Below, in pieces: positions 44,841 to 53,287 of a stretch of 64,000 bases of DNA; the stretch's first letter is position 1, and every line of letters starts with the position of its first letter. The notes under the pieces are model-generated. The model saw only the letters and a list, made by a program, of their open reading frames with translations. It searched no databases and was not told where the DNA came from. The translations under genes were made by a program, and so were the position numbers. Source of the DNA: AWTP1-13 sp050248715 (GTDB lineage: Bacteria; Pseudomonadota; Alphaproteobacteria; Rhizobiales; Hyphomicrobiaceae); contig JBFWRV010000015.1 of assembly GCA_050248715.1 (NCBI GenBank), forward strand, positions 1-64,000, written 5' to 3'.

Positions 44841-45280
44841 GCGCACTGTGGACCAAGTCCCGCGGGGCGGCCCGATCGGCACGCCTGCTGCTGGAGGCGG
44901 GCGATCCCGACGGGGCCGTCAATCGCGCCTACTACGCGATGTTCGGTGCGGCGCGCGCGGCCTTGTCGACGGTCAGAAGCGCGCTCGCCCATTCCAAGAA
45001 GCACAGCACCATCGTGCGCCGTTTCGACAGGCATCTCGTGGCGGAACGCGGGTTCGACCGTGCGCTCGGCCGCGGGTTCCTCAACCGGCAGCGGCACGCC
45101 CGCTGGGTTGCCGACTACGCCGATGCGTCCGCCGAGCCGGCGCAGGCGCAGGCCGTCGTCGCAGACATGGAGCGCCTTCTCGCCGCCATCGAGCCGCTCG
45201 TGATCGCGGCTGCCGGCAGGAAACGCCGCGTGTCGAAGCTTCGCACGCCGGTTGCTCACCAGGACGCCGCCCATGGCTAA
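44837..45280 (+). CDS. HEPN-domain protein
   Basis: A 147-residue helical protein whose first half is a HEPN domain: SRGAARSARLLLEAGDPDGA, NRAYYAMFGAARAALSTVRS and SKKHSTIVRRFDRHLV, closing with RHARWVADYAD. HEPN proteins are often RNases or toxins paired with a MNT nucleotidyltransferase antitoxin, but no MNT gene is next to this one. The ATG overlaps the GFA stop, and its end overlaps the cimA start by eight bases, so it is embedded in a translated chain. The C-terminus is basic (GRKRRVSKLR). Role unknown. Confidence 0.8.
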   Translation: MSALWTKSRGAARSARLLLEAGDPDGAVNRAYYAMFGAARAALSTVRSALAHSKKHSTIVRRFDRHLVAERGFDRALGRGFLNRQRHARWVADYADASAEPAQAQAVVADMERLLAAIEPLVIAAAGRKRRVSKLRTPVAHQDAAHG

Positions 45281-46883
45281 GGAACGCCTCTACCTGTTCG
45301 ACACCACCCTGCGCGACGGGGCGCAGACGACGGGTGTCGACTTCTCGCTCGCGGACAAGCGGCTGATCCTGGCAACGCTGGACGAGCTGGGTCTCGACTA
45401 CATCGAGGGCGGCTATCCCGGTGCCAACGTCACGGATACCGAGCTGTTCAGTGCCGACCCCGGCTTGAAGAACGCCACTTTCACGGCCTTCGGCATGACC
45501 AAGCGCGCGGGGCGCTCGGTGTCGAACGACCCGGGCTTCCAGGCCACGCTCCAGGCCCAGGCCCGCGCCATCTGCCTCGTCGCCAAGGCCTGGGACTATC
45601 ACGTCCGCGTCGCGCTTGGCATCAGCAACGAGGAGAACCTGGTGGGCATCGCGGAGTCGGTGCAGGCGGTGGCGAAGTCCGGCCGCGCGGCCATGATCGA
45701 CTGCGAGCACTTTTTCGACGGCTACAAGGGCAACCGCGACTACGCGCTCGCAGTCGCGACCACGGCTTACGAGTCCGGAGCGCGCTGGGTTGTGCTGTGC
45801 GACACCAACGGCGGTACCCTGCCGCACGAGATCGGCGAGATCGTCGCCGATGTGGCCGGGCACGTGCCTGGCACGCATCTGGGCATCCACACCCACAACG
45901 ATACCGAGAATGCAGTGGCCAACACTCTGGCGGCGGTGCGCGCCGGCGTGCGCCAGATCCAGGGCGCGCTCAACGGTTTGGGCGAGCGCTGCGGCAACGC
46001 CAACCTCGTCTCGATCGTTCCGACGCTGCTGCTGAAGCCCGAGTATGCCGAGCGTTTCGAGACGCAGGTGACGCCGGAGCGCCTGCGGCGGCTCACGCAT
46101 GCCAGCCGCCTGCTCGACGAGATCCTGAACCGCGCGCCCAACCGGCAGGCGCCCTATGTCGGGGAGGCCGCCTTCGCCACCAAGGCCGGCATCCATGCGT
46201 CCGCCATCCTGAAGGAGCCCGCCACCTACGAGCATGTGGATCCCGAGATCGTCGGCAACCGGCGCCGGGTGCTGGTCTCCGACCAGGCCGGCAAGTCGAA
46301 CCTGCTGCATGAGCTGGAGCGGCTGGGCATCCCGCTCGGCAAGGAGGACGCACGCGTCGGCCGCCTGCTGGAGGAGGTGAAGGAGCGCGAGGCCGTGGGC
46401 TACGCCTACGAGGGGGCGGACGCCTCCTTCGAGCTGCTGGCGCGGCGGCTGCTGGGCCAGGTGCCCGAATACTTCAAGGTCGACAGCTTCCGCGTGATGG
46501 TGGAGAAGCGCCATAACGCCAAGGGCGAGCTGGTCACCGTGTCGGAAGCCTCCGTGAAGGTTTTCGTCGACGACGAGGAGGAGCCACTCTGGTCGGTGGC
46601 GGAGGGCAACGGCCCCGTCAATGCGCTCGACCAGGCGCTGCGCAAAGACCTCGGCCGCTACCAGCGCCACATCAAGGACGTGGAGCTCGTGGACTACAAG
46701 GTGCGCATCCTGACTGGCGGCACGGAGGCCATCACCCGCGTGCTGGTGGAGAGCCACGACAGGAGCACGGGCGAGCGCTGGTTCACCGTGGGCGTTTCGC
46801 CCAACATCGTCGATGCCAGCTTCGAGGCGCTGACGGATTCCATCACCTACAAGCTGCTCCGCGCCGGCGCCGGCAACCGTTGA
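45273..46883 (+). CDS. cimA: (R)-citramalate synthase
   Basis: A 536-residue DRE-TIM enzyme condensing pyruvate and acetyl-CoA to citramalate, an alternative entry to isoleucine. ATG 45273 has AGGAC eight bases upstream. It opens RLYLFDTTLRDGAQTTGVDF, with HTHNDTENAVANTLAAVRAG for metal and QGALNGLGERCGNANL as second signature. The GAQTTG version of the DG-Q motif and LDYIEGGYPGAN are characteristic of CimA rather than LeuA. The LeuA-type regulatory domain is at the C-terminus. It is coupled to the HEPN gene. Confidence 0.92.
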   Translation: MAKERLYLFDTTLRDGAQTTGVDFSLADKRLILATLDELGLDYIEGGYPGANVTDTELFSADPGLKNATFTAFGMTKRAGRSVSNDPGFQATLQAQARAICLVAKAWDYHVRVALGISNEENLVGIAESVQAVAKSGRAAMIDCEHFFDGYKGNRDYALAVATTAYESGARWVVLCDTNGGTLPHEIGEIVADVAGHVPGTHLGIHTHNDTENAVANTLAAVRAGVRQIQGALNGLGERCGNANLVSIVPTLLLKPEYAERFETQVTPERLRRLTHASRLLDEILNRAPNRQAPYVGEAAFATKAGIHASAILKEPATYEHVDPEIVGNRRRVLVSDQAGKSNLLHELERLGIPLGKEDARVGRLLEEVKEREAVGYAYEGADASFELLARRLLGQVPEYFKVDSFRVMVEKRHNAKGELVTVSEASVKVFVDDEEEPLWSVAEGNGPVNALDQALRKDLGRYQRHIKDVELVDYKVRILTGGTEAITRVLVESHDRSTGERWFTVGVSPNIVDASFEALTDSITYKLLRAGAGNR

Positions 46884-46989
46884 GCGGCGGCGCAAGCGTG
46901 GCGCCAGCAGTGCCGCTATCGGCGCAGGGACTTCCGCTGCCGCCGCATTTCGGCAAGACTAGGCGCAAGCGCGCTCGTGGGAGGATCAG

Positions 46990-47964
46990 GTGTCCACGCT
47001 CCATGACAGGCTCATCGTGATCGATGGGCTCAACGTCTCGAATTTCAGCCGCGGCGTGTTCGAGGACATGCGGCGCGGCGGCGTGACGGCCTCCAACTGC
47101 ACGAGCTGCGTTTGGGAGAATTTCACCGAGACGATGCGCAACACGGCGAGGTGGAAGACCTGGCTCAGGGAGAACGCCGACCTCATCACGCAGATCTATA
47201 CCACCGAGGACATTCATCGCGCCAAGCGAGAGAGCAAGGCCGGCATCATCCTGGGCTGGCAGAACAGCTCAGGCATCGAGGATCGGATCGAGTATCTCGC
47301 CCTGTTCCATGAGCTCGGCCTGCGCATCATCCAGTTGACCTACAATACGCAGAATCTTGTCGGCTCGGGCTGCTATGAAACCCGCGACAGCGGCCTGTCG
47401 GACTTCGGCCGGGATGTGCTGGCTGAGATGAACCGGCTGGGTATTCTGTGCGACCTCTCCCATGTCGGCGCCAAGACCAGCGAGGACGCGATATGGGCGT
47501 CCAAGCAGCGGGTGGCCTATTCGCATTGCCTGCCTGCTGGGCTCAAGGCGCACCCGCGCAACAAGAGCGATGAGCAGCTGCGCTTCATTGCGGACCGCGG
47601 CGGGTTCGTGGGCGTCACCATGTTCCCCGCCTTCCTCAAGCGTGGTCCGGCTGCCACCGTCGATGACTACGTGGAGGCCATCGAGTACGTCATCAATCTT
47701 TGCGGCGAGGATGTCGTCGGCATCGGGACCGACTTCGCGCAGGAGTACGGTCGCGCCTTCTTCGACTGGATCACCCACGACAAGGGCTCGGGACGCAAGC
47801 TCGTCGATTTCGGCGAGGTCCTCAATCCGGAGGGCATGCGCAAGATCGGCGATTTCCCGAACCTGACGGCTGCGATGCAGCGGCACGGGTGGCCGCAGAC
47901 GCGGATCGAGAAGGTGATGGGCGGCAACTGGCTGCAGTTGCTCAAGGACGTCTGGGGCCGCTGA
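46990..47964 (+). CDS. M19 membrane-dipeptidase-like protein, N-terminal metal motif altered
   Basis: A 324-residue protein of peptidase family M19. GTG 46990 with GAGGA upstream. LTYNTQNLVGSGCYETRD, the His of LCDLSHVGAKTSEDA and the second His of AYSHCLPAG, together with VVGIGTDF, match the family. The expected N-terminal HxD metal ligands (usually DGHND) are replaced: VIDGLNVSNFSRGVFEDM. The binuclear zinc site may therefore be incomplete, and the protein may act on other substrates than dipeptides or bind one metal. It is followed 60 bases later by an M20 enzyme. Confidence 0.8.
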   Translation: MSTLHDRLIVIDGLNVSNFSRGVFEDMRRGGVTASNCTSCVWENFTETMRNTARWKTWLRENADLITQIYTTEDIHRAKRESKAGIILGWQNSSGIEDRIEYLALFHELGLRIIQLTYNTQNLVGSGCYETRDSGLSDFGRDVLAEMNRLGILCDLSHVGAKTSEDAIWASKQRVAYSHCLPAGLKAHPRNKSDEQLRFIADRGGFVGVTMFPAFLKRGPAATVDDYVEAIEYVINLCGEDVVGIGTDFAQEYGRAFFDWITHDKGSGRKLVDFGEVLNPEGMRKIGDFPNLTAAMQRHGWPQTRIEKVMGGNWLQLLKDVWGR

Positions 47965-48024
47965 CGTATAACGTGTTCGCTCTCCCCACCAAGGTGGGAA
48001 GAGGCAGTTCCAGGAGACACAATC

Positions 48025-49320
48025 TTGCTGCCCCCACCAGCCGAAATTCTCGCCGCCGTCATGGCCCAGAAGGACGACGTGGCGGCGCTGTTCGATACCC
48101 TTCGTGCCGGTAGCCGCGACGGCGACGGGGTGAGCCGGGACACCTACGGGCCGGGCGAGGAGTTCGCACACAAGCTGGTCGCCGGCCATGCCGAGATCAT
48201 GGGCCTCGAGGTGCGGCGCGACCATGCCGCCAACCTCTTCATGACCTTGCCGGGCAGCGATCGCGACGCGCGCTGCCTCATGACGGGCTCGCACCTCGAC
48301 TCCGTCGCCAATGGCGGCAACTTCGACGGGGCTGCCGGCGTGCTGGCCGGCCTGGTGGCGATCAAGGCTCTGCAGCGGCTCGGCATCAAGCCGCGCTGCG
48401 ACATCACGACCATGGCCGTACGGGCCGAGGAGAGCGTCTGGTTCCAGGTGTCCTACATCGGCAGCCGCTCCGCCTTCGGCACCCTGCCCAAGGGCGGCCT
48501 CGAGGCCAGGCGCGTCGATACCGGCCGCACGCTCGCCGAGCACATGGCGGACTGCGGCGCCGATGTCGCGGCGGTGCGGGCGGGCAAGGCGAGCCTCGAT
48601 GCCGGATCGATCCGGGCGTGGGTCGAGCTGCACATCGAGCAGGCGCCGCAGCTGGTGGAGGCGGGTGTCGCGGTTGCCGTCGGCACGGGCGTTCCCGGCA
48701 ACTTCCGCTATCCCCAGGTGCGGATCATCGGGGAATACGCGCATGTCGGCCTGCCGCGGCGGTTCCGGCACGACGCGGTGCTGGCGGGGAGCGACTTCGC
48801 CATCGGCCTCGACGAGATCTGGAAGCGCAACGATGCGTCGGGGCGGCCCATGGCCTTCACCATTGGCCGCTTCCACACGGACGTGAAGGAGCACGCCATG
48901 ACCAAGGTGGCAGGGGAGCTGGCGCTGAGTCTTGATGTGCGCGCTTACGACAAGGCGCATCTGGCCGACCTGGAGGCCGCCGTCCTTCAGCTGGTCAAGG
49001 ACATCGAGGGCAAGCGCGGGGTGCGGTTCGACCTCGGAGCGCGGGCCGCCGCCGATGTCGCGCCCTCCCACCCCGAGGTGTTTGCCAAGCTGATGCACTC
49101 AGCGGAGAGGTTGGGCGTTTCGACGATGCCGCTCGCGAGCCCCGCCTCGCACGATACGGCGACGTTCGCGGTGGCCGGGGTGGCGTCGGCGATGCTGTTC
49201 GTGCGCAATGCCAACGGCAGCCACAACCCGCGCGAGGCCATGGAGATCGACGACTTCCTGCAGGGCGCAGCAATTCTCACGCACTGGCTCGCTGCGGAAG
49301 CCGCAGCCAACACCGCCTGA
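48025..49320 (+). CDS. M20-type amidohydrolase (N-carbamoyl-L-amino acid / allantoate hydrolase group)
   Basis: A 431-residue zinc hydrolase. TTG 48025 is taken as the start because AGGAG lies eight bases upstream; ATG 48061 is an alternative. Metal ligands: MTGSHLDSVANGGNFDGAAG (His, Asp), the Glu in MAVRAEESVWF, VELHIEQAPQLVE and the late His in NANGSHNPREAMEID. The shape is that of hydantoin/ureide amidohydrolases (Zn-dependent hydrolase, AmaB-like). The exact substrate, carbamoyl amino acid or ureidoglycolate-like, is not certain. Confidence 0.85.
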   Translation: MLPPPAEILAAVMAQKDDVAALFDTLRAGSRDGDGVSRDTYGPGEEFAHKLVAGHAEIMGLEVRRDHAANLFMTLPGSDRDARCLMTGSHLDSVANGGNFDGAAGVLAGLVAIKALQRLGIKPRCDITTMAVRAEESVWFQVSYIGSRSAFGTLPKGGLEARRVDTGRTLAEHMADCGADVAAVRAGKASLDAGSIRAWVELHIEQAPQLVEAGVAVAVGTGVPGNFRYPQVRIIGEYAHVGLPRRFRHDAVLAGSDFAIGLDEIWKRNDASGRPMAFTIGRFHTDVKEHAMTKVAGELALSLDVRAYDKAHLADLEAAVLQLVKDIEGKRGVRFDLGARAAADVAPSHPEVFAKLMHSAERLGVSTMPLASPASHDTATFAVAGVASAMLFVRNANGSHNPREAMEIDDFLQGAAILTHWLAAEAAANTA

Positions 49321-49345
49321 CAGCGGCGGGTGACACGAGCGCACC

Positions 49346-50704
49346 ATGGATGCCATCGACAGCTTCGCCCGGCACGTCGTGGGGACACGGTTCGAGGACC
49401 TGCCGGGCATCGCCGTTGCTGCCGCGAAGACGTTCATACTCGACACGCTGGGCGTAGGGATCGCGGGAAGCTCGGGTCCCATGGCCCGCGAGCTGGCGGA
49501 AGCGCAGACGCTGTGGGGAGAGCGCGAGGAAGCCCGCGTCTGGGGCAACGGCAGGCTGCTGTCGGCGCCTGCAGCCACGATGTGCAACGCCTGTCAGGCG
49601 CACAACTCGGAATTCGATTGCGTGCACGAGGAAGCGGTCGTGCACGCCATGAGCATCGTCCTGCCGGCGGCGATGGCAGGTGCGGAGCGCGGCAAGGGCG
49701 TCAGCGGTCGACACCTCATCACCGCCGTGACACTCGGCGTCGACGTGGCGGCGGGCTTGGGAATTGCGGCCACGTCGGCACTCCAGTTCTTCCGTCCAGC
49801 GACGGCAGGCGCCTTTGGCGGCACGGCGGCTCTAGGCAAGCTCATGGGATTCGATCAGGCGGCCATGCTCGAGGCCTTCTCTCTCGTGTACGGCCAATGC
49901 TGCGGCACCATGCAGGCGCATACCGAGGGGTCGGGCCTGCTCGCCCTGCAGATGGGCTTCAATGCCCGCAATGCCGTCGTGGCTTGCGATCTGGCAGCAC
50001 GCGGCTTCCGCGGACCGAAGCACATCCTGGAGGGTCGGTTCGGCTACTTCAGGCTGATCGAGGCTGCCGGCGAGCCGGCGCGTGTGGCTCGCGACCTCGG
50101 CAAACGGTGGCTCGTCGCCGAGCTGGCCCATAAGCCCTTCCCGTCAGGCCGGGCCACGCACGGCATCATCGAGGCTTGCCTCGCCCTGCGCGGGCAGGCC
50201 GACTTCCGTGCCGACGCGATCGAAAGCGTGACGGCACGCGTGCCGCCGCTCGTTGAGCATCTCGTCGGCCGGCCGCCGTCGGGGGACATGGGCCTCAACT
50301 ACGCCCGCCTGTGCGCACGCTACCTGGCCGCCCGTGCGCTGCTGGACGGGGGCATTGAGGCTTGGCATTTCACCCCGGAGGCGTACCGCGACGCCGCGAG
50401 CCGGAGGCTGGCAGAGCGCGTCAGCGTGGAGGCGGTGGATGCCGGCGACCCCAACGCTCTCACACCGGTCGAGGTCGAGATCCGTCTTGGCGACGGCACG
50501 CGCCGTGCCACCAGGCTGGGTGTGGTGCTGGGCAACCCAGCCAAGCCGCTGAGCCGGGAGGAGCATCTGAGAAAGTTCCGTCGCAACTGCGCGGCGGCAA
50601 CCCGCCCGCTCGACAGCCAAAGCGTCGAACGGCTGATCGAGTGCGTCGATGGCCTGGAGGACATCGCCGACGTTGTCACGCTCGCCGAGCTGGCGAGCCC
50701 GTGA
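49346..50704 (+). CDS. MmgE/PrpD family protein
   Basis: A 452-residue protein of the 2-methylcitrate dehydratase superfamily. Signatures: AAAKTFILDTLGVGIAGSSG, the substrate region with CNACQAHNSEFDCVHEEAVV, VDVAAGLGIAAT and GKLMGFDQAAMLEAFSLVYG, then KPFPSGRATHGIIEACLAL. Members include PrpD, cis-aconitate decarboxylase and uncharacterised dehydratases of catabolic clusters. It starts 25 bases after the M20 gene, so they are probably cotranscribed. Propionate genes prpB and prpC are absent, so a classical methylcitrate role is unlikely. Confidence 0.88.
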   Translation: MDAIDSFARHVVGTRFEDLPGIAVAAAKTFILDTLGVGIAGSSGPMARELAEAQTLWGEREEARVWGNGRLLSAPAATMCNACQAHNSEFDCVHEEAVVHAMSIVLPAAMAGAERGKGVSGRHLITAVTLGVDVAAGLGIAATSALQFFRPATAGAFGGTAALGKLMGFDQAAMLEAFSLVYGQCCGTMQAHTEGSGLLALQMGFNARNAVVACDLAARGFRGPKHILEGRFGYFRLIEAAGEPARVARDLGKRWLVAELAHKPFPSGRATHGIIEACLALRGQADFRADAIESVTARVPPLVEHLVGRPPSGDMGLNYARLCARYLAARALLDGGIEAWHFTPEAYRDAASRRLAERVSVEAVDAGDPNALTPVEVEIRLGDGTRRATRLGVVLGNPAKPLSREEHLRKFRRNCAAATRPLDSQSVERLIECVDGLEDIADVVTLAELASP

Positions 50705-50798
50705 AGGCGTGCGCGTCGGCAACTGCTGTAGAGTGGGCCGGGCGCGGCGCGATGGACCGCAGAAGCAAGGTTGGAGCGAAAGCAGCAGGGAGGTGGAT

Positions 50799-51674
50799 AT
50801 GCGAGAGCCGAAGGCGCTGATCAGCACGGGCGAGCTGGCGCGTGCGCTGGGTCAGCCGGACCTCAGGATTTACGACTGCACAACGTACCTCGAGCCGACG
50901 CCGGCCGGCAGCGAGGACCCCTACGTTGCCGTGCCGGGTACGCGCTCCTTCGAGGAGGGGCATATCCCCGGCGCCGACTTTCTCGACCTCCAGGGCGAGT
51001 TCTCCGACCAGGGCACGCGGCTGCGCTTCATGATGCCCGCCTCGGCGCAACTCGAAGCTGCCTTCGGCGCCCACGGTCTCGACCGCGACAAGCGCGTGGT
51101 GCTCTACAGCATCGGCACGATGATGTGGGCGACGCGCTTCTGGTGGATGCTGAAGTCGCTGGGCTTCGACGGGGCCGCGGTGCTCGATGGCGGCTTCGAC
51201 AAGTGGAAGGCGGAGGGGTTGCCCATCGAGACTGGCAAGGCGAAGGGCTACCCTGCGGCGAAATTCCAGGCGATGCCGCGTCCGGGGTTCTTCGCGGACA
51301 TGCACGCCGTTGCGGGTGCGCTTGGCGACAAGGGCACGGTGATCGTCAACGCGCTGGGTCCCCAGTTCCACAAGGGCCTCGAGCCCAGTCGCTATGGTCG
51401 GCCGGGACGCGTGCCGGGCAGCGTCAACGTTCCCGCAGCCACCCTGGTCGACGCCAAGACCAAGGGCTTCACGACGCTCGCCGATGCGGCGGCCAAGTTC
51501 GAGGCGCAGGGGGTCGCCAAGGATCGCAACGTCGTCTGCTACTGCGGCGGGGGAATTTCCGCCACCATCGATCTCTTCCTGCTGCACCAGCTCGGCTACG
51601 ACAATCTCACCCTCTACGACGGCTCGATGGGGGAGTGGGCCAAGGACAAGTCGCTGCCGATCGAGACGGGGTGA
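50799..51674 (+). CDS. Thiosulfate/3-mercaptopyruvate sulfurtransferase (tandem rhodanese)
   Basis: A 291-residue two-domain rhodanese. ATG 50799 has GGGAGG upstream. The N-terminal domain (ISTGELARALGQPDLRIYDC, VPGTRSFEEGHIPGADFLDL) lacks a catalytic Cys in its loop. The C-terminal domain has the active loop VVCYCGGGISATID with the sulfur-carrying Cys. The CGGGIS form is closer to thiosulfate than to mercaptopyruvate specificity, but assignment is uncertain. It is last in the plus-strand run. Confidence 0.87.
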   Translation: MREPKALISTGELARALGQPDLRIYDCTTYLEPTPAGSEDPYVAVPGTRSFEEGHIPGADFLDLQGEFSDQGTRLRFMMPASAQLEAAFGAHGLDRDKRVVLYSIGTMMWATRFWWMLKSLGFDGAAVLDGGFDKWKAEGLPIETGKAKGYPAAKFQAMPRPGFFADMHAVAGALGDKGTVIVNALGPQFHKGLEPSRYGRPGRVPGSVNVPAATLVDAKTKGFTTLADAAAKFEAQGVAKDRNVVCYCGGGISATIDLFLLHQLGYDNLTLYDGSMGEWAKDKSLPIETG

Positions 51675-51689
51675 CGACTAGGCTCCCCC

Positions 51690-51835
51690 TATTGTCATTC
51701 CGGAATTTCGCGCCAGCGAAATATCCGGAACCCAGCGGAATCCGACGCCAATGCAACCCTGGGTCCCGGCTCTTCGCGCCATGCCGAAGGCATGCTTCCA
51801 GCATGATGCGCTACGGCCGGGATGGCAGCACACTC
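51690..51835. repeat. Dispersed intergenic repeat, copy 2
   Basis: Between two convergent genes lie GTCATTCCGGAATTTCGC, AATATCCGGAACCCAG, CCTGGGTCCCGGCTCT and a GGCCGGGATGGCAG end. The same strings occur at 6270-6410. Here a self-complementary GCATGC motif appears twice in the middle. The repeat abuts the stop of the SMP-30 gene and may act as its transcription end. Confidence 0.6.
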
Positions 51836-52690
51836 CTATCTGCGAAGGTGCACCCGCGCGGGCGGCAGCGGCAGGCCGGCGACGTCGCTGCGCAGGCGAT
51901 AGACAGTGCCGCAGCTCTCGCTCGGGCCGCCGCGCGAACCGGTGACGATATAGAGGTCGCGCAGGTCGTCGCCGCCGAAACACAGGCTCGTCACCATGGG
52001 GCGCGGCACGGGGATGTCGCGACGATGGCGCCCGTCGGGACCGAATACCGCGACGCGGCCGCCGTGTGCGTCGGCGACCCAGACGGAGCCATCGGCAGCG
52101 ACCTTGAGCCCATCGGGAACGCTGCCGGGGCCGAGGGCGGCGAAGGCGCGCCACGGGCCGACCGAGCCGTCGTCCAGCACATCGTAGACACGCACAAGCT
52201 CGCGCCGGGCATCGGAGTGATAGAGCAGCCGGCCGTCCGGCGAGAAGCCGAGGCCGTTCGTCAGCAAAATGCCGTCGGAGATCCGGCGAACCCGGCCGTT
52301 GAGGTCGATGAGGTAGAGATTGCCGGGCTTGGGCTCCTCGCCCCTGAAGATGGCGAAAGCGATCGAGCCGACGTAGATGCGCCCCTTGGCGTCCGTCGTC
52401 AGATCGTTGAAGCCCACGGCGCCGTCGGCGCCCTTCTGATCGAAGAGCACCTGCATGCTGTGGTCGGCGAGGCTTACATGCACGATGTCGCGGCCCCCGG
52501 CGACGAGGCCGCCCTCGGCGTGCAAGGCCATGCCGCCGACGCCGCGCCGCTTCGGCACGGCGAGGGAGATGTTGTCGGCACGGTCGAGCCGGTAGACGCC
52601 GCCGCCCAGCACGTCGCTGAAGTAGAGGCCTTCGGCCGAGTCCCACACGGGACCTTCGATGAGGCCGTAGCCCGCTGCCAACTCCTGCAT
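51836..52690 (-). CDS. SMP-30/gluconolactonase family lactonase
   Basis: A 284-residue six-bladed propeller. ATG 52690 has AGGA eight bases upstream. The family pattern is clear: LIEGPVWDSAEGLYFSDVLG (metal Glu), VGFNDLTTDAKGRIYVGS (metal Asn), ILLTNGLGFSPDGRLLYHSD and DGLKVAADGSVWVADAHGG (metal Asp). Such enzymes open sugar acid or other lactones. It is the last gene of the minus-strand array and starts 11 bases after the acetyltransferase stop. Confidence 0.9.
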   Translation of the reverse strand: MQELAAGYGLIEGPVWDSAEGLYFSDVLGGGVYRLDRADNISLAVPKRRGVGGMALHAEGGLVAGGRDIVHVSLADHSMQVLFDQKGADGAVGFNDLTTDAKGRIYVGSIAFAIFRGEEPKPGNLYLIDLNGRVRRISDGILLTNGLGFSPDGRLLYHSDARRELVRVYDVLDDGSVGPWRAFAALGPGSVPDGLKVAADGSVWVADAHGGRVAVFGPDGRHRRDIPVPRPMVTSLCFGGDDLRDLYIVTGSRGGPSESCGTVYRLRSDVAGLPLPPARVHLRR

Positions 52691-52701
52691 CGTGATGATC
52701 C

Positions 52702-53247
52702 TTACTTTGGAGTCGCCAGGTGGCGGCACTTGCGATCGGCGACCCAGACCAATCCGGTCCATTGCCCATCGTCGACCTTCACGGTGAAATCGCGAGCGGG
52801 GTCGCGTCTCAGCTCGAGCCGCCGCATGACGCCCTGCGAGCGGATGTTGTCGGGGGCCGTGTAGCTCGTGACCTCCGCCAGGTCTGTGCGGTCGAAGACA
52901 TCCTTCAGCGCCGCCGCTGCGGCTTCCGACGCCAGCCCCTTTCCCCATGCGCTCCGCACGAACCGCCAGCCGATCTGGAAACCTGGGGCCAGCGGGAAAG
53001 GCGCGGGGATAGGCATGACCCCGGCATAGCCGATGAAAATGCCGTCGAGATCGTCGACCGCCCAGCGGCAGAAGCCATGCTCCTCGAGCGCGGCAACGTA
53101 GCGATGCATCTTCTGGTCGCTCTGCGATCGGGTGAGAGGGCCATCGACGTCCCGCATCACCTCGGCGTCCGCATGCATCGCCGCGAAGGCCGGCCCATCT
53201 GCGGCGCGCCAAGGGCGAAGTACGGTGCGGGCTGTGCTGATCGGCAT
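52702..53247 (-). CDS. RimJ/RimL-type N-acetyltransferase
   Basis: A 181-residue GNAT protein with TARTVLRPWRAADGPAFAAM at the N-terminus, WAVDDLDGIFIGYAGVMPI, the cofactor loop RSAWGKGLASEAAAAALKD and TAPDNIRSQGVMRRLELR. This is the Acetyltransf_3 pattern seen in ribosomal-protein and small-molecule acetylases. It sits between the flavin monooxygenase and SMP-30 genes with gaps of 40 and 11 bases, so it is likely in the same transcript. The acceptor is unknown. Confidence 0.88.
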   Translation of the reverse strand: MPISTARTVLRPWRAADGPAFAAMHADAEVMRDVDGPLTRSQSDQKMHRYVAALEEHGFCRWAVDDLDGIFIGYAGVMPIPAPFPLAPGFQIGWRFVRSAWGKGLASEAAAAALKDVFDRTDLAEVTSYTAPDNIRSQGVMRRLELRRDPARDFTVKVDDGQWTGLVWVADRKCRHLATPK

Positions 53248-53287
53248 CTACGCTTCCGATCCCCGATCGCCGGCTCTGTTGTCCGCC

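Noticed and set aside
49346..50704. Methylcitrate cycle (prpD) assignment
   Set aside because: prpB, prpC and a prpR regulator are missing; the superfamily is broad.
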